From Betaproteobacteria bacterium (lineage in GTDB: Bacteria > Pseudomonadota > Gammaproteobacteria > Burkholderiales > Casimicrobiaceae), in NCBI GenBank assembly GCA_018971195.1, contig JAGXBK010000009.1:1-38925 (forward strand): a stretch of DNA of 38,925 nt, in the 5' to 3' direction. The position numbers and the translations under genes were made by a program. The notes below the pieces were generated by a model, which had not been told where the DNA came from, did no database searches, and was given only the letters and a program-made list of their open reading frames with translations. Below are positions 24,302-32,748 of this stretch, one piece after another (the stretch's first letter is position 1; every line of letters begins with the position of its first letter).

Positions 24302-25444
24302 ATGAAACGATTTGCAGGATGGATAGGCGCGATGGTGCTCGGCGTCGCCGCGACCGCGGCTGCGCAGAACGGCCCGGTACCGATCGTCGGGCTGGTCGAA
24401 CTGTCGGGCCCCGGTGCGGTATCCGGAACCAACTTCAATGATGGCGTCAGGATGGCAGTGGAGGAGATCAACGCCAAAGGCGGGATCCTCGGCCGCAAGA
24501 TCGACTACACGTACAACGACACGCAATCCAATCCCGGCGTGGCCAAGGCGCTCGCCCAGAAGGCGGTCGACCAGAACGCGTACGTGGTGATGGGGCCGGT
24601 GTTCTCGGGCTCGATCTTCGTCAGCATGGACGTGACGCGGAAAGCGGAAATCACCAACTTCACCGGTGGCGAGGCGGCGAACATCACCCAGCAAGGCAAT
24701 CCTTACATCTTCCGCACGTCGTTCACGCAGGCCAACGCAATGCCGCGGGTGGCGCGCTACATGAAGAACGCGCTCAAGCTGAAGTCCGTCGACATCATCT
24801 GGGTCAACAACGACTTCGGCAAGGGCGGCCACGACGAGTTCCTCAAGGCGATCAAGGCCGACGGGATCAAGCTCGGTGCCGACGTTTCCACGGACCAGGG
24901 GCAGGTCGACTTCTCGGGCGCCGTGCTGAAGGTCAAGCAGTCCGGCTCCGACGGAGTGTTCGTCTACGTGAACGAGGAGGAGTCGGCGAGGGCCCTGCGT
25001 GAGCTCGCGAAGCAGGGCTACAACAAGCCGCGCATCGGAGAGACGACGCTCACCGGCCAGAAGGTGATCGAGCTCGCCGGGAGTGCCGCCGACGGCGCGA
25101 TCGCCCACGTCGGCCTGAGCCCCGACGCCCCGATTCCCGCGGTCCGCGCGTTCGCCGAGAGGTTCCAGAAGGAATTCAAGTACAAGCCCGACCACAACGG
25201 CATCAAGGGCTACACGGCGATGTATATCGTGAAGGCGATGACCGAGAAGATCGGCAAGTTCGACACCAAGGCGCTGGCCGCCGCGCTGCACGGCGCGAAG
25301 ATCCTGGTCAAGGATCATCCTGGCGTGCTGATGGACGTCTCGTTCGACAAGAACGGCGACATCGACCGCGAGAGCTTCATGACCAAGGTCGAGAACGGCA
25401 AGCAGGTCGTGTTCGAGACGCTGCCGCCGCTGCATCCGTTCTGA
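24302..25444 (+). CDS. ABC transporter substrate-binding protein (LivK type)
   Basis: 380 residues. Periplasmic binding protein of the branched-chain amino acid type (type I fold, Peripla_BP_6), which captures the ligand for the importer encoded by the next four genes. A signal peptide covers about 1-21 (cleavage near TAAAQ). GLVELSGPGAVSGTNFNDGV and EINAKGGILGRKI near the start are typical. This class also serves aromatic and hydroaromatic acids, and the position between shikimate-type and pca genes suggests such a ligand; that is inference. GGAGG lies 7 bp before the ATG. A strong hairpin separates it from the permease genes, a common way of raising binding-protein output. Confidence 0.93.
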   Translation: MKRFAGWIGAMVLGVAATAAAQNGPVPIVGLVELSGPGAVSGTNFNDGVRMAVEEINAKGGILGRKIDYTYNDTQSNPGVAKALAQKAVDQNAYVVMGPVFSGSIFVSMDVTRKAEITNFTGGEAANITQQGNPYIFRTSFTQANAMPRVARYMKNALKLKSVDIIWVNNDFGKGGHDEFLKAIKADGIKLGADVSTDQGQVDFSGAVLKVKQSGSDGVFVYVNEEESARALRELAKQGYNKPRIGETTLTGQKVIELAGSAADGAIAHVGLSPDAPIPAVRAFAERFQKEFKYKPDHNGIKGYTAMYIVKAMTEKIGKFDTKALAAALHGAKILVKDHPGVLMDVSFDKNGDIDRESFMTKVENGKQVVFETLPPLHPF

Positions 25445-25459
25445 TCGGGCCGCACTGGC

Positions 25460-25490
25460 GGCGCCTTGCGCGCGACGCGCGCAGGGCGCC
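25460..25490 (+). promoter_or_regulatory. Strong stem-loop between binding-protein and permease genes
   Basis: Two 15-nt arms (25460-25474 and 25476-25490) are complementary except at one position, which can form a G-U pair. No T-run follows. Such hairpins after a binding-protein gene usually protect the upstream mRNA and reduce read-through to the permease genes. Confidence 0.65.
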
Positions 25491-25541
25491 GCGGCTGCGG
25501 AGGGTCCAAGCCGGCCGCGGGCCCACTCCGGAGGTCAAGCC

Positions 25542-26417
25542 ATGGTCGATCTGATCCAGCTCATCGTGTCGGGTACCGCGACCGGCGCCATCTACGCGCT
25601 GGCGGCGCTCGGCTTCACGCTGCTGTGGCAGGCATCGGGAACCATCAACTTCGCCCAGGGCGAGTTCGTGATGCTCCCTGCGTTCACGATGCTGATCTGC
25701 ACGACGCGCGGCGTGCCGCTGTGGCTCGCCTTCCTGGTGGCTTGCGTCGTCTCGGCGATCCTTCTCGGCATCGGTTTCAAGCGCATTGTCGTCGACCCCC
25801 TGATCAGACACGGCGTGATCCCGCTGGTGATCGCGACCCTGGGCCTCTCGATCGGGCTGAAGCAGCTGGTCAAGGCCAGCTACGCGGCCGAAGCGCAGCC
25901 TTTCCCGAGCGTGTTCCCCGCGGGCCAGTTCCCACTCTTCGGCACCCACGTCTCCTATTCCGACGTCGGGACACTCCTGATCGCGGGTCTGATCGTCATC
26001 AGCCTGCAGCTGTTCCTGAAGCGCACCGTCACCGGGCGTGCGATGCAGGCCTGCGCCCAGAACATGGACGCTGCCAAGGTGCTCGGCATCAACGTGAAGA
26101 CGATGGTGCTCTACGTATTCATCATCAACGCCGTGCTGGCCGCCGTCGCCTCGCTGCTGATCTCGCCCACCTACCTGGCCAAGTTCGACATGGGCGATTC
26201 GATCGGGCAGAAGGCCTTCTTCGCCGCCATTATCGGTGGCTTCAACCAGACCAGCGGGGCGCTGCTGGGCGGGGTGCTGATCGGGGTGCTCGAGAACCTG
26301 ATCGGCTTCTATGTCTCGCCTGCCTACAAGGAGGGCGTGGCCCTCGTGCTGTTCATGGTGGTGATCCTGTTCCGCCCCGAGGGTCTGCTCGGCAAGGCAG
26401 AGGAGCGCAAGGTATGA
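25542..26417 (+). CDS. Branched-chain-type ABC transporter permease (LivH type)
   Basis: 291 residues, an inner-membrane permease of the LivH family with about eight hydrophobic segments. The N-terminal ATGAIYALAALGFTLLWQ, the FAQGEFVMLPAFT segment, and GRAMQACAQNMDAAKVLGIN (cytoplasmic loop contacting the ATPase) are characteristic. It also has IIGGFNQTSGALLGG and the C-terminal LVLFMVVILFRPEGL. GGAGG precedes the ATG. Its TGA overlaps the ATG of the next permease by 4 bp. Functions with the adjacent LivM-type permease as a heterodimer. Confidence 0.94.
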   Translation: MVDLIQLIVSGTATGAIYALAALGFTLLWQASGTINFAQGEFVMLPAFTMLICTTRGVPLWLAFLVACVVSAILLGIGFKRIVVDPLIRHGVIPLVIATLGLSIGLKQLVKASYAAEAQPFPSVFPAGQFPLFGTHVSYSDVGTLLIAGLIVISLQLFLKRTVTGRAMQACAQNMDAAKVLGINVKTMVLYVFIINAVLAAVASLLISPTYLAKFDMGDSIGQKAFFAAIIGGFNQTSGALLGGVLIGVLENLIGFYVSPAYKEGVALVLFMVVILFRPEGLLGKAEERKV

Positions 26418-27352
26418 ACGCGAAGACCGGCAAGCTGGCGCTGGTTGTCGGGATCGCCGCGTTCGCGATCCTCCCGCTGTTCCTCAAGGGCTACGGCGTC
26501 TACCTCTGTGCGCTGTTCTGCGTGTACCTGATGGCGACGCTCGGCCTGAACCTGACGGTCGGCTACGCGGGCCAGATGTCGCTCGGGCAGGCCGCGTTCT
26601 TCGGCATCGGCGCGTACCACGCCGCCATCCTGCTCAAGCTCGGCTGGCCCTTCTTCCTGGTGCTCCCGATCGCCGCGGTCGCCTGCTTCCTCGTGGGTCT
26701 GCTGCTCGGCTTCCCCGCGCTGCGGGTGCAGCACCACTACCTCGCGTTCGCGACGCTGGGCTTCAACATCCTCGTGTTCCTGATCATGCGCAACGAGGCG
26801 ACGATCACCGGGGGGCCCCTCGGGATCTCGGGCATCCCGCGGCCATCGCTGTTCGGGATTTCGCTGGACGCGGATCTCCGGTACTTCTGGTTCACGCTGT
26901 TCTTCACCGTGGTCCTGGCGGCCATCCTCTGGTGGCTGCTGCGATCGCCCTGGGGCCGGGCGTTCGCGGCGCTGCGCGACAACCCGATCCGCGCCGAGAG
27001 CCTCGGCATCAACATCACTGCCTACACGCTGTTCGCTTTCGCGATTGGCGCCGCGTGCGCTGGCGTAGCCGGAGTGTTCTACGCGTCGCTGCTGCAGTTC
27101 ATCGAGCCGTCGTCCTTCCAGTTCTCGTATTCGTTGATGATGCTGCTGGCGGTGATCGTCGGTGGGTCCGGGCGGTTCTTCGGACCGGTGCTGGGCACGG
27201 TGATCATCGTCCTGCTGCCGGAATGGCTGCGCTTCATGCAGAACTGGTACCTCGCGGTCTTCGGATTCGCGATCGTCGCGTTGATGATCTTCCTGCCCGG
27301 AGGGCTGCTGTCGCTTCCCGAGCGGCTCGGGTGGAAGGGGGCGTCGAAATGA
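26414..27352 (+). CDS. Branched-chain-type ABC transporter permease (LivM type)
   Basis: 312 residues, the second inner-membrane permease. Family blocks: LNLTVGYAGQMSLGQAAFFGIGAY (from about residue 45), the FPALRVQHHYLAFATLGF stretch, and FAALRDNPIRAESLGIN, the loop that contacts the ATPase. It closes with ERLGWKGASK. Start and stop overlap the neighbouring genes by 4 bp each (ATGA), a sign of tight translational coupling in this importer operon. Confidence 0.94.
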   Translation: MNAKTGKLALVVGIAAFAILPLFLKGYGVYLCALFCVYLMATLGLNLTVGYAGQMSLGQAAFFGIGAYHAAILLKLGWPFFLVLPIAAVACFLVGLLLGFPALRVQHHYLAFATLGFNILVFLIMRNEATITGGPLGISGIPRPSLFGISLDADLRYFWFTLFFTVVLAAILWWLLRSPWGRAFAALRDNPIRAESLGINITAYTLFAFAIGAACAGVAGVFYASLLQFIEPSSFQFSYSLMMLLAVIVGGSGRFFGPVLGTVIIVLLPEWLRFMQNWYLAVFGFAIVALMIFLPGGLLSLPERLGWKGASK

Positions 27353-28101
27353 CGACCACGCCCAGCTTCCTCGAGGTCAAGGATGTCCGCAAGGCCTACG
27401 GCGCGATCAAGGCCGTCGACGGCGTCAGCTTCTCGGTCGGCCCCGGCGAGATCGTCGGTGTCATCGGCCCGAACGGATCGGGCAAGACGACGCTGTTCAA
27501 CAGCATCCTCGGGCAGATCAAGCCGACCTCGGGCGGCGTCGAGTTCTGCGGCGAGGACATTACCGGAATGTCGCCGCTGGAGCTGGCGCGGCGCGGCGTC
27601 GGCCGCACGTTCCAGACGCTGCAGGTGTTCACGCATCTTTCGGTGCGCGACAACCTGATCGCGGCGGCACAGGAATTCAAGTCCACGATGCCGGCCCGAC
27701 TGTTCGCTGCGCCCGACGCGGGGCTCGGGCACCACGCCGACGAGATGATCGAGATGTTCCGCCTCAAGCATGTCGCGCACCTGAAGGCCGGCACGCTGTC
27801 CTACGGACAGCAGAAGCTGATCGACATCGCGATGGCGTTCATGCCCGCGCCGCGGCTCGTCCTGCTGGACGAGCCCTGCGCGGGCGTCAATCCGAGCCTC
27901 GTCGACCAGTTGCGAGAGCTGCTGTGCGAGCTCAACCGGACGCAGGGCGGAAGCTTCGTCGTCATCGAGCACAACATGGATTTCATCATGAAGCTCTGTC
28001 CGCACGTGATCTGCATGGTCGAAGGCAAAGTGCTGGCCGAGGGCCCGCCTGCCGAAGTGCAGGCCAACCGGCATGTGCTCGAGGCCTATCTTGGAAACTG
28101 A
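27349..28101 (+). CDS. ABC transporter ATP-binding protein (LivG type)
   Basis: 250 residues. Walker A is GPNGSGKTT at 40-48, the signature motif is LSYGQQ at 150-155, Walker B is VLLDEP at 171-176, and the switch histidine is His208 (VIEHNMDF). The helical insertion with RTFQTLQVFTHLSVRDNL and the C-terminal ANRHVLEAYLGN are LivG features. One of two ATPases that power the importer. It overlaps the LivM-type gene by 4 bp. Confidence 0.94.
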   Translation: MTTTPSFLEVKDVRKAYGAIKAVDGVSFSVGPGEIVGVIGPNGSGKTTLFNSILGQIKPTSGGVEFCGEDITGMSPLELARRGVGRTFQTLQVFTHLSVRDNLIAAAQEFKSTMPARLFAAPDAGLGHHADEMIEMFRLKHVAHLKAGTLSYGQQKLIDIAMAFMPAPRLVLLDEPCAGVNPSLVDQLRELLCELNRTQGGSFVVIEHNMDFIMKLCPHVICMVEGKVLAEGPPAEVQANRHVLEAYLGN

Positions 28102-28149
28102 GCGCGAAACCGAGTGGGTGGTCGGACGGGAAACCGGGAGCTGATCGAC

Positions 28150-28890
28150 ATGGCGAACGAGAAGATCATCGAATTCGACAAGGTCGTTGCCGGCTATTCA
28201 CCCAGCCTGACGATCCTCAATGAAACGACGCTCGACGCGCGCAAGGGCGAGATCACGCTGCTGATCGGCCCCAACGGCGCCGGCAAGTCGACGGTGCTGA
28301 AGACGCTGTTCGGTATGCTCGTACCGCGCTCGGGTGAGGTCCGCTTCGAGGGCCGGCGCGTCAACGGCAAATCGCAGCGCGAGCTCCTTGCCCAGGGCAT
28401 TGCCTTCGTGCCGCAGGGCCGCAATCTCTTCGGTTCGCTGTCGGTGCGACACAACCTCGAGCTCGGCGGCATCACGCTGCCGCGCGGGGACCTGCCGGGG
28501 CGTATCGAGGAGGTGTTGACGCGGTTTCCCAGGATCCGCGAGCGCATCGACAACCAGGCCTCGACGATGTCCGGCGGCGAGCAGAAGCAGCTCGAGGTCG
28601 GCCGCGCGCTGCTGCTGCGCCCCCGGGTGCTGCTGATCGACGAGCCGTCGATCGGGCTTTCGCCGAAGCTGGTCCAGGAAGTGATGACGCTGCTGCGCCA
28701 GCTCGCGGACGCCGGCACGACGGTGCTGATGGTCGAGCAGAACGTCCGCACCGCGCTCAAGTACTCGAACCGCGCCCTGGTGCTGGAGATGGGGAGGCTC
28801 GCCCTCGACCGACCGGCATCGGAGGTGCTGAACGACCCCGACCTCAATCGCCTGTTTCTCGGTGGCCACGCCAGGCCCGCGGCGGCCTGA
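28150..28890 (+). CDS. ABC transporter ATP-binding protein (LivF type)
   Basis: 246 residues. Walker A GPNGAGKST at 40-48, IAFVPQGRNLFGSLSV (Q-loop region) at about 84-99, signature SGGEQ at 141-145, Walker B LLIDEP at 161-166. The ATG at 28150 is used because GGGAG lies upstream and the N-terminus then aligns with LivF proteins; an in-frame start at 28114 is possible. It is the second ATPase and closes the importer gene set. A gap of 137 bp, with no promoter recognised, leads to the next catabolic gene. Confidence 0.94.
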   Translation: MANEKIIEFDKVVAGYSPSLTILNETTLDARKGEITLLIGPNGAGKSTVLKTLFGMLVPRSGEVRFEGRRVNGKSQRELLAQGIAFVPQGRNLFGSLSVRHNLELGGITLPRGDLPGRIEEVLTRFPRIRERIDNQASTMSGGEQKQLEVGRALLLRPRVLLIDEPSIGLSPKLVQEVMTLLRQLADAGTTVLMVEQNVRTALKYSNRALVLEMGRLALDRPASEVLNDPDLNRLFLGGHARPAAA

Positions 28891-29027
28891 AGCCCGCCCC
28901 GTCTTCACACCCGACTGGCTGACGGTGATGGATTCGACGATCTGCATCGCTGCTGCGTTCTCGCCGATGCGCTGATCGTGGCACGGCACCCGGGCGCGAC
29001 CCGACGATCCACGAGTCCACGACGACC

Positions 29028-29837
29028 ATGCAACGCGCCATCGGCCTGGCCGCCTTGACGGTCCTCGAGCTCGCACCACCGGACATCGTGTCCTGCGCTT
29101 CGCAGGCGGGCTACGACTTCGTGGGCTTGCGGCTGCTGCCCGCGACGGAGGCCGAGACGCGGCATCCGATCGTCGGCGACACGCCGCTGGTTCGCGAGAC
29201 CGCGATGCGGCTCGCCGACACGGGCTTGTACGTCCTGGACATCGAGCTCTTCCGCCTTGCGCCCGACACCGACGTGCGCGACTATCGGGCCGCGCTCGAG
29301 ACAGGTGCGCGGCTCGGGGCGCGCGAAGCGCTGGTGGCCGGGAGCGATCCGGACCCTTTGCGCCTTGTCGATCGCTTCGGCGCGCTCTGTGCACTCGCCG
29401 CCGAGTTCGGCATGGGTGTGGGTCTGGAGCCGATGCCCTGGACCGACATACGCGATTACGTGCAGGGGGCGAGGATCGTCGAGGCGGTCGGTTGCGACAA
29501 CGCCGGCCTGGTGATCGACCCGATTCATTTCGATCGCGCCGGCAGCCGCCCGGACCAGATCGCATTGGCCCCCCCGCGGTGCCTGCGCTACATGCAGCTT
29601 TGCGATGCCCCCGCCGAGCGACCCGCCGACATCGAGACGGTGATCCATCAGGCGCGCGCGGAGCGGCTGATGCCGGGAGACGGGGGACTGGATCTGCGCG
29701 GCATCCTGCGCGCGGCGCCGGCGGACATACCGGTCAGCGTCGAAGTCCCGATGCGCACACTCGCGCGCTCGGTGCCCGCGGCCCGGCGGGCGCGCGAGAT
29801 CCTTGCGAAGACCCGTCGGCTGCTGGACTCACTCTGA
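29028..29837 (+). CDS. Xylose-isomerase-like TIM-barrel protein
   Basis: 269 residues, sugar phosphate isomerase/epimerase superfamily (AP endonuclease family 2 fold). The presumed metal ligands are all present with the same spacing as in the quiC product: Glu134 (GLEPMPW), Asp164 (VIDPIHFD), Gln190 (YMQLCDAP) and Glu239 (VEVPM). An active metal-dependent lyase or isomerase is therefore likely. Sequence similarity to quiC outside these residues is low, so it is not simply another dehydroshikimate dehydratase. Substrate unknown; the cluster suggests a hydroaromatic or related sugar acid. It sits between the importer and quiC in the same direction. Confidence 0.85.
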   Translation: MQRAIGLAALTVLELAPPDIVSCASQAGYDFVGLRLLPATEAETRHPIVGDTPLVRETAMRLADTGLYVLDIELFRLAPDTDVRDYRAALETGARLGAREALVAGSDPDPLRLVDRFGALCALAAEFGMGVGLEPMPWTDIRDYVQGARIVEAVGCDNAGLVIDPIHFDRAGSRPDQIALAPPRCLRYMQLCDAPAERPADIETVIHQARAERLMPGDGGLDLRGILRAAPADIPVSVEVPMRTLARSVPAARRAREILAKTRRLLDSL

Positions 29838-29880
29838 CCTGCGGTCTGTGGCCGCCTGCCAACCCATCGAGAAGCAACCG

Positions 29881-30057
29881 ATGCAGACAATGCCGGCCGT
29901 CAATGGCTCCAACCTGAAGCTGCCCGGCATGCGCGAGCCGTTTCGCCGCCTCGCGCACCTGTCGCTGTCGGCAACCGGCGTCATGGCGGGATGCGGCGTC
30001 GCCGGATACGGGTCGGGAATCGCCCGCCCGGTGCGAATCCCGGACGGGCGGGCCTGA
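29881..30057 (+). CDS. Possible small ORF immediately before quiC
   Basis: 58 codons from ATG 29881 to TGA 30057, ending 4 bp before the quiC start. GAGAAG lies 7 bp upstream. Nearly all third codon positions are G or C, as in true genes here, which favours coding. The product is basic with a short Gly/Ala/Cys stretch (VMAGCGVAGYG); no family recognised. The last third overlaps a hairpin (30022-30053). It could be a leader peptide or a chance ORF in GC-rich DNA. Confidence 0.35.
   Translation: MQTMPAVNGSNLKLPGMREPFRRLAHLSLSATGVMAGCGVAGYGSGIARPVRIPDGRA
30022..30053 (+). promoter_or_regulatory. Hairpin just upstream of quiC
   Basis: Perfect 9-bp stem GCCCGCCCG / CGGGCGGGC with a 14-nt loop, ending 8 bp before the quiC ATG, so it overlaps the region where the ribosome binding site should be. 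It may modulate quiC translation or act as a weak terminator. Confidence 0.45.
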
Positions 30058-30061
30058 GCTC

Positions 30062-31987
30062 ATGCGCAAGTGCATCGCGACGGTGTCGGTTTCAGGCACG
30101 CTGGGCGACAAGCTCGACGCCATCGCGGCTGCGCGCTTCGATGCAATCGAGGTGTTCGAGAACGACCTGATGTATTTCCGGGGCTCGCCGCGCGATGTCG
30201 CCAGGATGGCAGCGGACCGGGGCCTGGGCATCGACTTGTACCAGCCGTTCCGCGAGTTCGAGGGCGCCGGAGACGAGCAGTTCAAGCGCAATCTCGACCG
30301 CGCCGAGCGCAAGTTCGACGTGATGGAGGCGCTCGGCGCGCCGATGCTGCTGGTCTGCTCGAACGTGTCGCCGCTCGCGATCGACGACGACGCGCGCGCC
30401 GCCGCCCAGTTGCACGAGCTCGCCGAGCGGGCGGCGCGGCGCAACCTGCGCATCGGCTACGAGGCGCTCGCCTGGGGCGCGCACGTCAACCGCTACGGGC
30501 ACTCGTGGAAGATCGTCCGCGAGGCCGACCATCCGCACCTGGGCGTGATCCTCGACAGCTTCCACATCCTGTCGGTGGGCGACGATCCGGCGGCCATTGC
30601 GCAGATCCCCGGCGACCGGATCTTCTTCCTGCAGATGGCCGATGCGCCGCGGCTTGCGATGGACGTGCTGCAGTGGAGCCGGCACTACCGGAATTTCCCC
30701 GGGCAGGGACAGCTCGACCTGCCGCGCTTCTTGGAGCATGTGCTGGTCGCCGGCTACACCGGATCGCTGTCGCTCGAGATCTTCAACGACGTGTTCCGCG
30801 AGGCGCCCAACCGTTCGACGGCCATCGACGCGATGCGCTCGCTGCAGTGGCTCGAGGAGCAGACGCGGCTGCGCCTGCTCGACGCCGCATCGGACATTCC
30901 CCATCCCGCCGACGTCCGTGCCAGGACCGTGCGCCGTGTCGAGCTTCTCGACCTGCCGGTCGCGCCGGTGCTGACCGGGGTCGCTTTCCTCGAGTTCGCC
31001 GTCGACGAGGCGGCCGAGTGGCTGCTCGCCAATGTGCTCGAGACGCTGGGCTTCCATCGCGCCGGCAGGCACCGGTCCAAGAACGTCACGCTGTACCGGC
31101 AGGGATCGATCAACCTGATTCTCAACGCCGAACCGGCGTCGGTCGCGCGCGAATACTTCGCCGAGCATGGCGCTTCGGTCTGCGCAGTCGGCCTCACGAC
31201 CGACGACGCGGTGCGGGCGCAGAGCCGGGCGATCGCGCTGCACTGCCCGCGCTTCGACAGCCGGCTCGGGCCCAACGAGCTGCGGGTTCCGGCCATCCGC
31301 GCGCCCAACGACAGCGTCGTCTACTTCGTGCCCGCCGAGCTCGGCTCGGGGGCGCTCTTCGAGAGCGACTTCGACCTGCGCGACGAAGCGGCCCCCCGTG
31401 CAGCCGGCGCCGGGCTGACCCGCATCGACCACATCGCCACCGGCCTGCCGGTCGAGGAGCTCGATACCTGGATCCTGTTCTACCGCGCAGTCCTCGGCAT
31501 GGTGCCGGGCGAGAGCCTCGAGCTCTCCGATCCGTTCGGGCTGATCCGCAGCAGCGGCGTCGCGAGCGGCAACCGCAGCGTGCGCGCGGTGCTGAACGTG
31601 TCGCAGAGCCAGAGCACCGTCACCGCGAAGACCGTCTCGCTCGCCGGCGGGGCGAGCATCCACCACGTCGCCTTCGCGTCCTCCGACATGTTCGAGACGA
31701 TGGCCGCGCTGGTCGCCAAGGGTGCGAAGTTCGTCATGGTCTCGGCCAACTACTACGACGATCTCGTCGCGCGTTTTGCGCTGCCCGAGGCGCAGGTGGC
31801 GAGGATGCGGGAGTTCGGCGTGCTGTACGAGCGCACGGGCGATGGCGAGTATTTCCACGCCTACACCGAGCGTTTCGCCGATCGCTTCTTCTTCGAGATC
31901 GTGCAGCGCGTCGGCGGCTACGACGGCTACGGCGCGCTCAATGCGCCTGCCCGCATGGCATCGCAGCTTCAGCCGCCAGCGTCGTGA
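30062..31987 (+). CDS. quiC: 3-dehydroshikimate dehydratase, two-domain (QuiC)
   Basis: 641 residues. Converts 3-dehydroshikimate to protocatechuate, linking hydroaromatic substrates to the beta-ketoadipate pathway. The N-terminal TIM barrel (about 1-280) has the metal ligands Glu134 (GYEALAW), Asp165 (ILDSFH), Gln191 (FFLQMAD) and Glu239 (SLEIFND), the set known for bacterial QuiC enzymes. The C-terminal half (about 300-640) is a double VOC domain like 4-hydroxyphenylpyruvate dioxygenase, retaining a metal triad at His457 (IDHIATGL), His534/535 (SIHHVAF) and Glu612 (FFEIVQR). This fusion is known in QuiC1-type enzymes; the role of the second domain is not settled. Start matches the normal family N-terminus. 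The pca genes follow after 40 bp. Confidence 0.93.
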   Translation: MRKCIATVSVSGTLGDKLDAIAAARFDAIEVFENDLMYFRGSPRDVARMAADRGLGIDLYQPFREFEGAGDEQFKRNLDRAERKFDVMEALGAPMLLVCSNVSPLAIDDDARAAAQLHELAERAARRNLRIGYEALAWGAHVNRYGHSWKIVREADHPHLGVILDSFHILSVGDDPAAIAQIPGDRIFFLQMADAPRLAMDVLQWSRHYRNFPGQGQLDLPRFLEHVLVAGYTGSLSLEIFNDVFREAPNRSTAIDAMRSLQWLEEQTRLRLLDAASDIPHPADVRARTVRRVELLDLPVAPVLTGVAFLEFAVDEAAEWLLANVLETLGFHRAGRHRSKNVTLYRQGSINLILNAEPASVAREYFAEHGASVCAVGLTTDDAVRAQSRAIALHCPRFDSRLGPNELRVPAIRAPNDSVVYFVPAELGSGALFESDFDLRDEAAPRAAGAGLTRIDHIATGLPVEELDTWILFYRAVLGMVPGESLELSDPFGLIRSSGVASGNRSVRAVLNVSQSQSTVTAKTVSLAGGASIHHVAFASSDMFETMAALVAKGAKFVMVSANYYDDLVARFALPEAQVARMREFGVLYERTGDGEYFHAYTERFADRFFFEIVQRVGGYDGYGALNAPARMASQLQPPAS

Positions 31988-31995
31988 ACCTTTCC

Positions 31996-32010
31996 CGCAC
32001 CTGCGGTGCG
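31996..32010 (+). promoter_or_regulatory. Small hairpin between quiC and pcaI
   Basis: CGCACC / GGTGCG perfect 6-bp stem with a 3-nt loop in the 40-bp gap before pcaI. It may influence mRNA processing between the two genes; no terminator features. Confidence 0.3.
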
Positions 32011-32027
32011 ACAACTTCTGGAAACCA

Positions 32028-32726
32028 ATGATCGACAAGACCATGGCCACCGTTGCCGAAGCGATCGCCGACATCAAGGACGGCGCAACCGTCATGATCG
32101 GCGGCTTCGGTTCCGCGGGAATGCCTTCGGAGCTCATCGACGCGCTGATCGCGCAGGGCGCGCGCGAGCTCACGATCGTCAACAACAATGCGGGCAATGG
32201 CGACGCCGGTCTCGCGCTGCTGCTCAAGGCGAGGCGCGTGCGCAAGATCATCTGCTCGTTCCCGCGCCAGACCGATTCCTGGCATTTCGACACCCTCTAC
32301 CGGGCGGGTGAGATCGAGCTCGAGCTGGTGCCGCAGGGCAATCTGGCCGAGCGCATTCGCGCGGCAGGTGCGGGCATCGGCGCGTTCTACACGCCGACCG
32401 GATTCGGAACGCTGCTCGCGCAGGGCAAGGAGACCCGGGAAATCGACGGCCGCCACTACGTCCTCGAGTACCCGATACGCGCCGACTTTGCGCTGGTCAA
32501 GGCGCTTGCCGGAGACCGCTGGGGGAATCTCGTCTACCGCAAGACTGCGCGCAACTTCGGCCCGATCATGGCGACTGCCGCCCGTTGTACGATCGCGCAG
32601 GTACAGCGGATCGTCCCGCTCGGAGCGCTCGACCCCGAGGCCGTCGTGACGCCGGGCATTTTCGTCCATCGCGTCGTCTGCGTGCCCGCCGGGGCGACGG
32701 GAGCGACGCACGGAGCCGCTGCGTGA
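32028..32726 (+). CDS. pcaI: 3-oxoadipate CoA-transferase, subunit A
   Basis: 232 residues. Alpha subunit of the enzyme moving CoA from succinyl-CoA to beta-ketoadipate. The glycine-rich GGFGSAGMP at 25-33 is the CoA-transferase family I alpha signature. NNNAGNGDAGLALLL, ICSFPRQTDSWHFD and EYPIRADFALVKA are typical PcaI blocks. The start at ATG 32028 follows GGAAA. It is 22 bp from pcaJ. With the other pca genes in order this assignment is secure. Confidence 0.95.
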   Translation: MIDKTMATVAEAIADIKDGATVMIGGFGSAGMPSELIDALIAQGARELTIVNNNAGNGDAGLALLLKARRVRKIICSFPRQTDSWHFDTLYRAGEIELELVPQGNLAERIRAAGAGIGAFYTPTGFGTLLAQGKETREIDGRHYVLEYPIRADFALVKALAGDRWGNLVYRKTARNFGPIMATAARCTIAQVQRIVPLGALDPEAVVTPGIFVHRVVCVPAGATGATHGAAA

Positions 32727-32748
32727 ACGAGACCACCAGGACACGACG

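Noticed and set aside
30092-32293. 733-codon minus-strand frame opposite quiC and pcaI
   Set aside because: Spans two well-supported plus-strand genes; no recognisable domain.
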